Positions 24,430 through 44,600 of a DNA stretch of 64,000 bases are shown piece after piece. The stretch comes from Neodiprion pinetum. Its lineage: Eukaryota; Arthropoda; Insecta; Hymenoptera; Diprionidae. Position 1 is the first letter of the stretch; each line of letters opens with the position of its first letter. Location: contig NC_060232.1 of the NCBI RefSeq assembly GCF_021155775.2, positions 30,263,922 through 30,327,921 of the forward strand, given 5' to 3'. A program made the position numbers and the translations under genes. The notes under the pieces are model-generated. The model worked only from the letters and a program-made list of their open reading frames with translations, ran no database searches and was not told the origin of the DNA.

Positions 24430-27400
24430 GGTCGAAAAAGGCGATTACATAAGACTGTACACGGCAATTAACCAAAACCGAAAAAACTTGCTCTCACTAG
24501 CGAGTAATTCAGCTTGCAGAGTGTGATAATTGATTGCGAAAAATTGGAAATTATATCGTACAAAGTGAATAGAAAAGATTGATAAAATTATCGACGAAGA
24601 TCAGCGGAAAAACCGGAGCGATAATCATATTCTCATCTCCCGAACCGAGGTTTAATTTATCGCAAGGACAAAAATGATGGAAAAGATTTTGTGTCGAGGA
24701 CGAAATCGTGAGAGAAGAAATTTATAGAGACTAGACCGAGAGCAACAAAAGCGAAAGTATAAACACCTGATTTCACGTATTATTATACTCTTTACAACCA
24801 CGATTACAGGCGTATAAATATTACACCGTGTTGTACCTTAAAACGAAGCTTAGAATTAGGTACAGACTAGGCATCTTACATTTCCGATGCTTCGGAAGGA
24901 TTTAAGCTTATACATTATATATTCCTTATGGAGGAGTTCCTTACACATTATATATATGTATATATATATTCACAACGTGATACAGACGCGAGGCATCACG
25001 CTTCAGGCGATGGTTAAAATGCCAAGTTTACAACCGCGGTTGGGTAAGTCCGAAATTCCAATCGATTCCGCGATCGGAGTTACAAGATCCTCTCGTTAAA
25101 CGAGCCACGAAGATTACAACATCGTCGCATGATCGGAATCCGAACGCTGCAATATAGTACATGACTGTATAAGGCTTACTTTTTTGCCGCGATGTTTGAG
25201 TGTTTCTTACAATTTTATAAATGTTCAATTATACGTTTCAAGTATGAATTACCGAGTTATACGGTTTACGTTCGCATTAATAAGTTTCCAAAGTTGCGTC
25301 AAGGTGACGAACTTCGATCTCATCGTTCCCGCACGAGTGTAATAAGCAGGTATTGTTGGTTAACTTTTTTTTTTTTCATCCAAGGTAGATATTCTATTTG
25401 TATAATATCTTCTTTTTTTTTCTTCGAATCGAAAACCGTAAAAGTATAATAATATAAGCGGAATATTACGCACGTAGAGGATATCCTCAAGCCTCGAGGA
25501 AAAAAGTCGCGGTTATCTACATCGAGAGAGGAAATGACCGAGCGTGAAGGTGAAATATTTATCATACCCGAAGCAACAAAAAACAAACAAAAAAAAAAAA
25601 ATGAACAAAAAAAACAAGGAGCGATAAAAATTCGATTCCACAGCGATACTGCCTGCACATACCGGCGCAAAATAGAATAAAATAAACTAATTCCAAGAAT
25701 AACCGTCGATTTTTTAACACTTTCGAAAACGTGCGTATAACCGTTGACGTTGCTAAAGTAAGCACAGAGTTTGGGAGAACGAAACGCGATACGACGCGCA
25801 ATCGATACGGTATAATTTCGGAAAATGTCCTCAATATCGTGAGAACCTGGCTGTCGGCGCCGTTTTATCACCACGTAACCCAAGTTTTTGATTTTAATGG
25901 AGGCAAATCGTAGTTCTTTTGGTTTCAAATTACTCCTGTCACATAAATTAATTAAACATTATCGATAATACGTTCCTGGTTGAACTAGTTTGATTTGTTT
26001 TCTCCACCACACGACGTATTGCAAAGCGACAATCCCAACAATAATATTATAAATAATTGTCAATTAACGATATTAATAAAGATGCACCGTAATCGACGAA
26101 GAATCGTTAAATTAAAACCAATGTCAGGGGCAAGGCCGTGCATCCATCCTTTACGTCTAACGAATAACGTTACCAGACTGACGCCTACATTCGCACCATA
26201 TTGGTCGGTTGATATTTCAACGTACGTATCTATACGCGTTAAAATCACACATTGGGTATACGTGCAATACACACACAAATGCCACCTGTTTGCGGGAAAG
26301 GTGGATGACTTCGAAATCGTATTCAAACCAGAAACGTCGCGAGTCTTCCTCGATCCGAGTATATAACACACGTGGGTTTCTTTACCCAATTGACCAACTG
26401 ACCAGACAGCCGAGCAGTCTCTGTTATACGCGTTTAAACTTGTAGGAGAGAGGAAAAAGGAAGAAACGCTACTCGGTAATATGGCGGCAATAAAAAATTG
26501 CCATTTTCTTCTTTTCCTTTTTCTCTTTTGTTTCACTTCTCTCGGTTTTCTTCACCCCTTTTCTTCTCTCTCACTCTCTTTTAAAACCGCATACGTTCAA
26601 CTTCGCATAAAACAACTTATGCTAAAGCGCAGAACGAGAATCATATAACGATTGCATAAAACATGAAGGTTGTAATACAAACCAGCTTTGGGATTGTTTC
26701 AGGTATTACGATACGTCGAAACAGTTAATGCACCGCCGAAGATTATAAATCAACGAAAACGGAAACAACCTGCAGCGACGGTGACAAAGAAAATCATCGC
26801 TGGAGTGAAAAATCGTTCAATCTTTCCATCTAACCTTTTATCATAATACGACAAATCGATTCGTGCATTTGTACTTAATTATCGATAAGACAAAACTTGG
26901 CAAATTTAAACTATCCCCCGTACAGGCAAACAATGTTTACACACTTTCTAAAATAGAATGATACTACAACGGTGATAAAGCGAATATTTACGAGCCAGGT
27001 GAAACATTTTTACGAGTTTTTACCCAATTCGTTGATAATAATATACAAATTGGCGTGTCTGTGTTATTCGTATTATGATAGCGTAAGCTAAATTTGTTTA
27101 TGGAGCATGGAATTCGTTTCTTACTTCGGTGCTAACAATTAATTCAATGTCTTTTTGAATCGCTTATCTATTATAGAACTTGGCATGTATATGAAAATGA
27201 AAAAAAAAAAAATCTCGAACCTTTATCGTACAATGTATCATAAGATTGAATAATTTTCTCGTATTATTTCCTCTCGCCAACATCGTATCTGTTTTCAAGG
27301 ATACGCGTTTGTACACGAGGTAGGTTTATACCCATTGCTGAAAGCAGGAGCGATTGCGATTGCGATGCTGGGTGCGTCGAAGCGATATAAGGTGAAGGTA

Positions 27401-27443
27401 GACAGGCAGGCAGGCAGGCGGGCAGGCAGGTAGGTAGGTAGGT
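27401..27443. repeat. (CAGG)n(TAGG)n microsatellite
   Basis: Tetranucleotide repeat with CAGG units changing to TAGG at the right end. Confidence 0.9.
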
Positions 27444-28055
27444 TATGATAGGTATGGGTATCTGGTATGTGTACGCGTCAAGAATTTCCAAGGAATGATC
27501 TTACTGCAGGCGCGTAAAAGAGGAGGCGAGGTGCCGGCGACGCGCAAACCAGCTGTCGCAATTAATCCTAGATAGAGAGTCTGCATTCCGGCTTGCAACG
27601 ACGCCGTAAAAGTACACGTACCTATAATAGGTATATTAAACTAGGCTCGTACACCTGCGCCGTATCTTATCCCAAGGACCAACGTAAGACCGAGTTACAG
27701 GATGAGGTCGAAGAAGAGAGAAGAAGAATTAGGAAAAAAGAGGCTAGGAAAACATTGCAAGTCAAAAGGTGGAAAATGCGGCGGGTGGGTGGATGGTACG
27801 ATATACGGTTGCGTGAATTCTGTGTATCGACACGTAACGAACATCGTAAAAAATGCGACCTACGTCTCGTATCGTCTTGTTCAAGCAAGCGAGAAAACAA
27901 CGACCTTGTCCCGCAACGTATCAACTGCGAGATCGTGCTATACCTACTCCCATGATTATTCCATGGAGTTCGTGCCTGAGCGGAATTTATACCGACCTTC
28001 GGATCCAAACTCATTTGAATGTACTCAACTTCTACAGGTATTCGCAATGATTATA

Positions 28056-29089
28056 CAGGGTGGCCACTCAATTCCGCTCACGGAATTCCCTGACATTTCC
28101 CGGTTTTCCCTGACTAAAATCATTATTTTTCCCTAACATTTTGATGCACAATTTATGCAGAAATCACTAAAAACTATAGTAACCTAGGTAAAGTATGGCC
28201 AAATATATTAAAGTTATAAAAGTTTTTAAAAGTTGTTCATTCCGTTCATTATGATTTTTGAAAGTTGACAAAAAATGAAAATTTCCATTTGCTTGGTCTT
28301 GTTAAGTATATATTTAAGAAGGGGCTCCAAGAAGCGAAATATTTTTAGAGCTATTATTTGAACATTTATGCTGTTTGCAATGAAAATCGAGGTTCGAAGA
28401 ATTATGACTAATTAACGAATGTGTAACTTTTTGAAAAATAAACTTAAAATTTTTTTTCCAACGGGACATTTTTCTTTTAAGCGTTAAGAATACGCTACAA
28501 TTTATCCAAATTTTTAAATTGATATTTAATACAGCAAAAGCAACTATTTTATGCGGTGTACTGTCTAGACGCGGCGCGTCTATGCCGTAACAGTTGCGCA
28601 GAGCCCTATGTTCAGCGTTAAATTAAAATTACTAATACTGAAGTTAGAATTCCGGGTGCTTGTACTTTTTTATTGGAAATTTCTTCCTCTTTAAGAATCT
28701 TTTTAAAATTTTCGCTAGCGCTTTTACTTTTTGAGTTATTGCCAAAAACCTGAGGCTTCGTTTTTTCTAGACTATTAGGCGTCGGTGAACTTGCGTCTCC
28801 ACACGCAGTGACGGCCATAGATAAATCAAACCGATGTCTGCTCGTACTACTGAATTCCTGTGACAATCAACAACTAAGCTTATAATCGTCAATAAGAAGA
28901 GAAGAAAAATTGTGACGATGCGTTGATAGCATCTCAATTTTATGGACAAAGCTTTTGAAATCCGTGAGTTCTATAAAAAGTCCCTGACCAACCAAAAAAT
29001 TCCCTGACATTTCCCTGACTATTCCCTGACATACAAAATTCCCTGACATTTCCCGGTTTTCCCGGTTTTCCAGACGGGTGGCCACCCTG
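28056..29089 (+). mobile_element. 1,034-bp non-autonomous element with 12-bp TIRs
   Basis: The left end (cagggtggccac, 28056-28067) and the right end (gtggccaccctg, 29078-29089) are perfect inverted repeats. They are flanked by TTATA on both sides (28051-28055 and 29090-29094), a possible 5-bp target duplication. Just inside both ends lie direct, not inverted, copies of 'ttccctgacatttcccggt'; the right end carries several. The interior is AT-rich with no transposase. A minus-strand frame at 28618-28866 (82 codons, Ser/Lys-rich) may be a decayed piece of coding sequence. CAGGGTGGCC termini resemble hAT-type ends, but a 5-bp duplication is atypical for hAT (8 bp), so the superfamily is left open. 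Confidence 0.8.
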
Positions 29090-36664
<7,575 letters not shown>

Positions 36665-36995
36665 TGGTGGCCAGTAAAACAGTCAAGAAAACTCCCCAAC
36701 TTTTCCTGACCGAATTCAGACTTCTTCCCTGACTAAAATGCTAAGTAATAGCGCCAATAAAAGTAACTAATTAACAGAGCTATGAATTGATCGGTATTTA
36801 AAAATATGGTCACAATCTATTTAATGGTGACGGAAAGTAATTTTATTCTGTAATTGAGTGCAGAAATATTTTTGTAATATTACTTTGTCACATAAACTAC
36901 GGCGATTATTTTCTGACTTATTTTTACCCCAACCAATTGAAAAATTCCGACTTTTTCCTAGTTTTCAGATTTTCCCTGATGAGTGGGCGCCATGT
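36665..36995 (+). mobile_element. Degenerate copy of the 1.03-kb TIR element
   Basis: The left end retains 'gtggtggccagt' and 'cttccctgactaaaatg'. The right end retains 'tttttcctagttttcag', 'attttccctgat' and 'gagtgggcgccatg'. Order and orientation match the element at 28056-29089, but the copy is only about 330 bp, so it is internally deleted and diverged. Confidence 0.6.
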
Positions 36996-39199
36996 TTAAC
37001 ACGGAAATTTTATGATAACCAACCGGATATCCTTCGTCGTACGAATAAATCTGCAAGTTCTTGTTCTCCGTTACATTTATTCCGGGGTAACGCGTCAAGA
37101 GCGGGTCAAAAGATCCTTACATGCCTGTTATTGATGTATGGTATTGTTCTTCGCATTGACACATATTATTGCACGCATGCGGCTGCTGTATGTGAGAAAG
37201 AGAGAGAGAGAGTGAGCCAGCGGAATTCTTGCGCGTGTACAGAAATATTTTCGAGTGCAGGGAAGAGCTGTGGCGGAACGTGAGAAAGGTGTGATGTTCA
37301 TAATTGAAATTTCCATTGAGACGGGGTCGTTCCAGCCTACCCAAAGTCTCGAGGATTCGTCCAATATTACGAACCTCGAGCGCCGCGGACAAGAAAGCCA
37401 GCTACGAAAGCGTCGCGTAGAATTTCTTATCAGCAGTGATAAGTTATAAATATTGCCGAGCCCACGACCCGGTCGAGACTGAGAAAAACACACGTATATA
37501 CAAAAACGTCGATTAGCACAAATTTGAGATACACAGATCGCTGTTGATCGTAAACAAAATCGGCGGTATGACCGCGTGAAGAAAAATGAGACGCGACTTG
37601 TCGAAGAGTCTGGATAATTCACCGAGTCGCACATGATGCCTGCAGTGATAACGCGTGTGTTAGGTCACGTGATGGATACATAGTTCGGATAAAGTCCGAG
37701 GGAACCATTTGTACAAATAAAAGCCTACCGGAATAGACTGGCCGAAACGAAATCTACTTGTCTTTGAGTTATTGATTGCAGAATCGAATTCCCAATTAAT
37801 TCTGACCACAGTCCGGACCGGCGGCGCGATTATTGTTTAAACAATTTCCGAACAAGTTTCGAAGGCGTGATGATAAAACGCACCACGGTGAGCAAAACAC
37901 CTGCCCAGGCAGAGGTAGAATTTACGTTCCGCGTCGATGCCCATCGATCAAAACGCGTGTACAAGACGCAGACTTTACGCCGAAACTATCGAATGCGGTT
38001 TAGAGAGGTGTGGAGAAAAAAAGATCGACCCGGGTTTCGGAGCCTTGAGAAAACGGGCGTGACGCAATGACGATGCTCGAGGTCTACGAACGAGCATAAT
38101 GCATAAATTCCATTAAACAGAGGGTGACGGGGAGAAAAATTAACGAATGAATGAAAAAATCATTAGCAGGCGGAATTCGATCGGCAGGTTGAAGGTGGGT
38201 GCGATAGACTTTTCTCCGGGCCTTCGTGAAGCAGAATATCGAGCAGAGAATATTTTCTCCAAGTAACGAAACACGCCGCCTGCAGCTGATAACACGATGA
38301 GTAATGATTCGGGCCGAGCAAACGGGGCGACGAGCTTCTTGTACAGGCTACAAAAAGTTGAACCGGCCATTGTTGTTTGGTGTGCACGAACAGAATCGTC
38401 ATTCGAAATTCAAACGCATTCCGATCACCAAATTTCGTCTAGCTCGTGACTCGGGCCGGTGAGTGGGATGAACTTGATCCTGACGTAATTCGTCGTGACA
38501 AATGAAAAGCGACAGGACCAGGCGAGGAATCTGTGACGAGGCGATAACGCGAGCAGGATTTCGTGGTTGGCTTGACCACGCGCACGAAAGAGGGCTAACT
38601 ACGCGCCAGCCGAATCTAACCCCAAACATCCTCGATTTACCCGGGTTTTAACGGGGTTTCGACGAACGGCGTGCGCTCGCAAATCGAACGAGAGTAATTT
38701 TTAACATAGTTTAATATTTACCTTGCGCTTGGACAGCCGGGGAATCAATAAACCGGATCAATTTTTCACTCACACACGAACGTCGGCAATCTTGGCACAA
38801 TGGCGAGCCGCAAATGCGGCACGAAACTCGAGCTCCTGGTGTCGACATCTACCGAGCGGCGCCTCAACCTTCGTGGGTATTTCGTGGGGCGAACGAAGCG
38901 AGCCTCTCATTGGCTGACGCTCACCCCGCTCTGGCAAATCAGCTTAGCTTGACCGCGAAAAATATTACGATACTCGAGGCAACGGTTCTCCGCAATAATT
39001 CGCTTGGCACGCACAAATCGATCGACGAGTGTACTTAGATGATTATTTACCCGCCGAGCGCGCTCGAACGGTTTCGATAAACCGAGGCCTTTCCTGGAAT
39101 TGAACCCCGAGAGCCCTCGTCGCGAGGCTTGGTCGTCAGGAGTGAGAATAAACGCAGCCTTGACGCCAGTCGCATCCCTTGGGCCATCTGCCGGTGACA
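36996..39199. other. Upstream region of the coiled-coil gene, GC-richer towards 38-39 kb
   Basis: GC content rises from about 38.3 kb. A 50-codon ATG frame with a good context (cacaATGG) runs from 38800 to 38952, 250 bp upstream of the start codon at 39200. It could be an upstream ORF in the leader of that gene, or chance. An inverted CCAAT (ATTGG) lies near 38910. Nothing else is supported. Confidence 0.4.
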
Positions 39200-40216
39200 A
39201 TGGATAATGAAGCGCTCACCGACTCGTATGAAAATATTTCGGGGGAATTGAAAAATCGTATGGAAATTCTCAAGAGGAAATGTGTCACAGGTATTAGATA
39301 TCGTACCGCAGTTGGGGTAAAACAATAATCTTCGCAGATCTACGGGATGAATGAGATGTGTCGCAAAAATTTTCTAAGATTTGTTGTATTTCTATTTTCA
39401 TAAATACCCAGCTATAATCTCTCGAAAAATGCTTCACCTCACACTGCTTCTTGTTATTGCACAATTCTAGTCGTTGAAAGAACGTGCTTGCCGTAGATAT
39501 TTAAGTCTTATTGTAGAACGGAAATAAAAGAACACGATTCTGTGTGTGCAGAGCAGGAAAAGTTGTCGAGAAAAGTGCTGGTGATATCCCGGCTTGAAAA
39601 AGATATGATCGAAACAGAAGACGAATTATCGCGGTATAAATCGAACACAGAAAAAACTCAGGAGAAATGGAAAAACGTGGAAGTCGAGGTGGATAAATTG
39701 AAATGGATGCAGGAGAAGGCGTCGATAGTTCTGGACAGTAACCGTAAAATGAATGAGATTCAATCAAAGACGGTGGAAGGTATCAGGCGGAACTACACGA
39801 ACTTAACTAGGTCTGCTTTCAAGACTGTTCGACAGGAAACTGCGAGGGAAATGATAAATAACGAGATAAACAATCTGGCCGATAGTAAGAAGAAACTTGA
39901 GAGCAAGCTGCGCTTGCTTCGCGAGGCCAATGATGAAAATATAAATAGTTTTGCTAAAGCCAGCATGGAGTTGGCGAGAGCAAAAGTAAATCATCAGGCC
40001 CTATACATCTGCGTATTATTTACAGTTCTGCACAATTATTGATATGTATAATTTATAACAATACAATGCATCCCCAGTCTCCTGATGATGGAAATAATTT
40101 CTCAACATTTACAGGAACGAGCTGTTACAGTTACTCGCCTTCAACAGAAGCTCCAGGAATCAGAAACCTGCAAATTGAACGCAGTGAAGAAATTAAATAC
40201 TTTAAAGTCTCTATAG
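39200..40216 (+). CDS. Coiled-coil protein, 208 aa, 3 exons
   Basis: Exons 39200-39290, 39552-39985 and 40115-40216 join in phase (91 + 434 + 102 nt) into 208 codons plus TAG. Donors are gtatta and gtaaat; acceptors are tgtgtgtgcag and cattt-acag. The start is the first ATG of exon 1 (MDNEALTDSYENISGELKN). Almost the whole protein is charged and helical with heptad-like Leu/Ile spacing, for example EQEKLSRKVLVISRLEKDM and NNLADSKKKLESKLRLLRE, and ends in LNTLKSL. There are no Cys clusters, membrane segments or signal peptide. An AATAAA at 40295-40300 lies 79 bases after the stop. It faces the PMF1-like gene tail-to-tail. Its family is not recognised; a structural role, perhaps in cytoskeleton or chromosome segregation, is only a guess from composition. 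Confidence 0.85.
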
Positions 40217-40294
40217 ATTTAGTAAAGAATGTGCAGAACAGTTGAATAGAGTATCATTTGTGTCCGTTGCAAAAGTTGTCGTTTAACAAATCAT

Positions 40295-40300
40295 AATAAA
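40295..40300 (+). terminator. Polyadenylation signal of the coiled-coil gene
   Basis: AATAAA lies 79 bases downstream of the TAG at 40214-40216. Confidence 0.7.
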
Positions 40301-40725
40301 GAACATTTGTCACATAAATTACACTGCTTTTTGGTATGTATCATTATCATTACGTACAGATAATTTTTTTAATTCAAATTCATCACAGAAATTCGCCTTA
40401 ATAAACGAAACTTGACTGCCGCAGCGTAGAAAAATATTTATACACGATACGTGGCTTAGTTGAAATTGTTTTTTTTTTATTGAATTGAATCAACGTCATA
40501 ATATACATATTTACATTTAGAATCAGTCAAATTCCCCTTCAGAATGGGAAACAAAACAAAACAGACAACTAATTTAATTGGTCCCTAATTATGCGTTTGA
40601 AATAAACGCTCAAAGTAAACAAATGTTAAATTCATCCCTGTTTAAAGTGTGACAATTAAAGCTAGTTTTAAAAACTTTGAATTTTCATGAGCCAAACGAC
40701 TCTCTATGTACAATTCCATACATCG

Positions 40726-40731
40726 TTTATT
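40726..40731 (-). terminator. Polyadenylation signal of the PMF1-like gene
   Basis: TTTATT on the plus strand reads AATAAA on the minus strand, 46 bases after the stop codon at 40777-40779. Confidence 0.65.
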
Positions 40732-40776
40732 CACTCATTGGCAAACAAGAAGCAAATAACGAATATCTTCACGGCT

Positions 40777-41653
40777 TTAAGCACTCATCTTCTTAATATC
40801 ACCTTCAAGATGCCGAGCCGCCCTTTCAAATTCAGATCGTACATATTTATGCTGCTCTAACAAACAATCCGCTTTTGCGTTGACTGTACTGGCAGCTTTT
40901 CTGCCTCTGGAAACTTGCTGCGCCAGCTTCTTGTTCTCTGCCTCCATCGTCGTCACATACTCTTCAAGTTTTTCCGAGTGTTGTTTGATTTTCTCCGCAT
41001 CCAAAGATCGCAAATGCTCCATTACATTCCCAGGGGGTCTCCTAAATTATTAAAAGGTGCTAATTAGAGCAATTTCGAATTCACTAAAAAAATATATGCT
41101 GTTTAGTTTAGTCTCACGAGTGTAACAGTAACAATAGATCCACGTTCTTTACAGTCATTCATAGAGTTCTTCTCCAATCATTTTCTTGCTTACTTCAGAT
41201 GCTGTATCAACCTCCATCAAATTAATGCATGTTCATCATGCCCTGTGGGATTGAAAATGCATCTTAATACCGAAGTAAAAATTCATACCATGCTACGTGG
41301 TCACGCGGAGTGTCAGTTTCGTCAATTATTCGCTTCAGGATGTTGAATTTCTCGATCAAATCGTCCTCCGCGATAAATTCATCTATACGAGTAACCATGT
41401 TCTCGTACAATGTGTCTACCATCAAAGTGTACAGCTGGTGAGACAGTTTTCGTTTTTGTTTCAAAACGGTCCAGCTATTCCAGAATTCATCTGCGCTGGA
41501 AGAAGCAAATCGTGAAATAGTACGTATACCTCAATCTTGACGAATAGCTGAAAAACAAACTACCCAAAAATAATGTAGTAGTACTGTATGAATTCTATTG
41601 ATATCAAGGAACACTTAACCGGATCGGAGATTTACGGAAAATTTGGTAAATCG
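40777..41653 (-). CDS. PMF1: PMF1/Nnf1-like kinetochore protein (5' end unresolved)
   Basis: Two minus-strand exons are firm: 41495-41289 (cttcttccag acceptor, gtatga donor) and 41041-40777 (ataatttag acceptor, TAA stop). They join through a split Trp codon to give HVAWRPPGNVMEHL. The AWRP-x-G motif, the preceding helical stretch (SHQLYTLMVDTLYENM) and the following coiled coil (KLEEYVTTMEAENKKLAQQV) match the layout of PMF1 (Nnf1), a subunit of the Mis12/MIND complex that links kinetochores to microtubules. About 157 residues are covered; the family is usually about 200. The 5' part is missing: a 34-nt candidate exon at 41653-41620 (gttaagt donor) would join in phase, but the exon with the start codon could not be fixed. 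The naming rests on motif recall, not alignment. Confidence 0.75.
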
Positions 41654-44600
41654 CTAAGGAAGCGTATTATAAAAAATGACGGTCCATGGCACGAGGGAAA
41701 AAGAAATTCAAAGAAATTACTGATTGTACGGCTAAATGTTTAGACTTGCGGCACTTCCACGAACTGATTCATGGACACCCATCGGACACGCTTGTTACGA
41801 GTAGACGCGTGTGCTGCGTGAGAGTATAAAGTGCACAGGTTGGGCGTTTTGTAACATTAGATGGCTGGAATGCCTATCTGCTCGGCGTTCCGCTAAACAA
41901 ATTACATCATGCATCATTGCAGGTCCATAGAACAAATAACCGCCGGTATAGATCTGAAGCACCTTTAAATTCTCTGCGTAAGAAGAACGAACTGTTTGAT
42001 TATACCTAATTCGTCAGTGTTGCAAAAATTAGCAAATTCGCGAATATTAATCGGCGGTGAGATTGTCTTTAAATTGAAAAAGGAATTGTCGGTGAATTCG
42101 TGCAAGCATCCGCATCGCAAAAAGACGGAAATCGCAACGTTTGTCCCTCGCAGACGGCGTAGTTCGTACAACTTTAGAGAGCCTTGGCTTACATTCTGGG
42201 ACTGAGCACGAATAGTGGGGAAGAGATTATTCAATGTTGGTCATCAAAGGACACAATATGCCGGTGGGCAAGCTCGACGTACGAATAGCGTATAATTGAA
42301 TAAATGCTAAAAGTGCCCGTGTGTTGCGGAGTGGGTATCTACCCACCGATGGAAACGCGCCGATCCATTATAACCACGTTACGGAAGACGTTTCGCGGTG
42401 TTGCGCAACGGCCGGCTTCCCCGTCGCTTTTTCATCTCTCCTTTTTTTCCCCCCATTATTCCCTTCGTTCCGATGACAATATCAACGATCCGGGCGGCAC
42501 GCGAAACTTTCGAGCGTTGGAGAATCAGCTCGTGATAGAATTCGTCAGAACTCCGAGCCCGCACATCTTCGGAGGATTTTAGCCGAGACAAAAGGAGGCG
42601 ATCACAAAACAGCCGACGAACCGCCCGACGTTCGACCTTCGAATCGCCGAGCGGGTATTCGCCAGGTCAAAAAGAGAGACGGCGCAGTAATTTCCGCAAT
42701 TTTGGAAGGACACGCGATGCGAAGAGCGTTCGAAAGCCGTAAACCGTGTCCCACCGTTAAAACGGTCGGAAGCCCTGAGCGGTAATTACGACACGCCTCG
42801 AGAATTTCGAGCGGTGAAACAAATTCCGTAAGTATCGACAAGCGGGCCGTTCCTTGGCTGCGAAATTGGAGTCATCCCAATTGCCGGGATTGAATTAATA
42901 CAACCACGTGGCGAACAACGAGCAGTGATGCGAAATTGTTATGTTCCCGGGCTATCAGGAAGGGGAAAATACGAAGCCGGTCGGCAAACGGCTCAACCGA
43001 CGCGTTGAATAATCGGTCGAAAAATTCTCGGTATACCATTCTCGGGTTGAACCACTGCGTCGTCCGCATCTGACCTACTCTATAGACGTGAATGTAGGTA
43101 TAAGCCGTAGCGCCAGACGTCCACAACGAGAGGGGAACCAGGCGCTAGTTCGGGCGGCGTAACTTTATCGCATGGGATCGAATTTTTCTTTGTCCGAAAT
43201 GCGAACAAAGAGGGGACCCACGCGGCTCCTCGGAGGCTGGGTCGCAGGATGGGACGAAGGCCCGCTGGCGTGCCAACCAGTTTTTGAATTTCACGGAATA
43301 ACGCTCGGAACTCGGAGAGTGAGAGAGAGAGAAAGAGAGTGAGCTTTGCACGGGCAATTAAACACAGATTTATGCAAATTATCGACAGTCGCACGATGTG
43401 TTTCGATCTCTACTTCGTGCCGTTCTTCTTCTCCCTCTCGGCAATGAGATTCTTCGGTGTTGCAACGAGCACCGCAATCAGGCCGGGACGGGTGCAATCT
43501 GAATCTAAAACGACAAATTTGCACCAATCCTGACCGAACAGCACGTGTCGTATATCATCTCTTTCCTGTTGCTTTTTTTTCACACACGTTGACGAAAATT
43601 TTCCGCAAATATTGGGTGATCAAAACGGATTGAGAAAGAGATCAACTGGCGATTTACTCTATCTGTAGTCAGGTGCTGACCGCGAGTGTTTGTTCAACTA
43701 TCGGCATTGTTTGGCCATTTGGTAAAATATTCAAGTACAACGCAACTGGGGGGTCTGAACGTAACGAAATATACACACATGAATATGCATGCGCGCAAAC
43801 ACAATCGATAATTCGTATTAGACGATTGTTCGAGTAGAAAAGAGAAAAAATTGTAGAATTGTTCGAGTTTAAAAAAAAAGAAAGAAAAATTGGATCAGAA
43901 TTTTTGAAGAAAGAAAAATGAGGGACAGATGTTGTGTAAACACCACGTATATAAGCGAGAAGGCAGAAATATCTGTTACTCGCTGAATATGGTTATTTTT
44001 GATTAATCAATTGGGCTGTTTTCTAACACCGTGCACGTGAGAGGCAATTTACGAGATAGAAGAACGTTGGACCGATCGAGGATCGAGACGAAGCGAAACC
44101 AACGAGCCGAGAGCGAGGGTAACGGATTATACCTGGTTTCTCAGGATTCGTCAACGTTGAAGGCGGCGGATCGTCGGCAACTGTTAGTTAATAAATAGAC
44201 AGTTATTCCGTGAGTCGGGTAGGCCACGTGAACGGGTTACGACGATACATTAGTATGCAAGACGCGGAGGCCAATGACATCGAGTGACACCGTCCGTGAT
44301 TCAAGATCTCAGATTCAATATTCATTATTCAATATTCGAGGGACAAGATTTACGGATCCGTGTTTCTCTTATTCGCCGGATCGAGATGCCCGATAACGGC
44401 TGCCTGAGTTATTACGGACAAATGCCGTCGAAGCGTCAAGCGTGTGATGGGAAGCGAAGAAAAGCGATTTCCTTACCTCACGGACTCCGCGATGTCACGG
44501 AATATTCTCGAAATCGCTGCCCGGAAGAGCAGCAAGTCCTTAGGGCAGTTCGCCGCCGTAATAGAACCCTCCTCGACCATTCTGCGCGTAAACTGGTCGA

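Larger units (their letters stand above)
22869..28055. other. Probable intronic or intergenic stretch
   Basis: No continuation of the exon at 22807-22868 could be confirmed. Between about 23890 and 24110 a degenerate unit close to 'gaaatcgcttgaaa' recurs, recalling the block at 14440-14640. A 202-codon minus-strand frame (25320-25928) contains poly-Phe and poly-Lys tracts from A/T runs and looks like chance. A plus-strand acceptor near 26700 opens about 45 codons, but nothing joins to it. Confidence 0.45.

Noticed and set aside
25320..25928. The longest open frame (202 codons, minus strand)
   Set aside because: Rich in Phe, Lys, Ile and Arg encoded by homopolymers, no domain, no splice sites, and other frames also open. 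Probably chance.
26703..26846. Plus-strand frame after a good acceptor (tttcag)
   Set aside because: About 45 open codons, but no upstream exon joins in phase, and such lengths are common by chance here.
37128..37634. 168-codon minus-strand frame
   Set aside because: Ser/Arg-rich low-complexity content, overlapped by frames on both strands, and no splice sites or motifs.
41530..41547. 18-nt microexon for the PMF1-like gene
   Set aside because: It would leave a 34-nt intron, too short for normal splicing; the 34-nt candidate at 41653-41620 is better placed.
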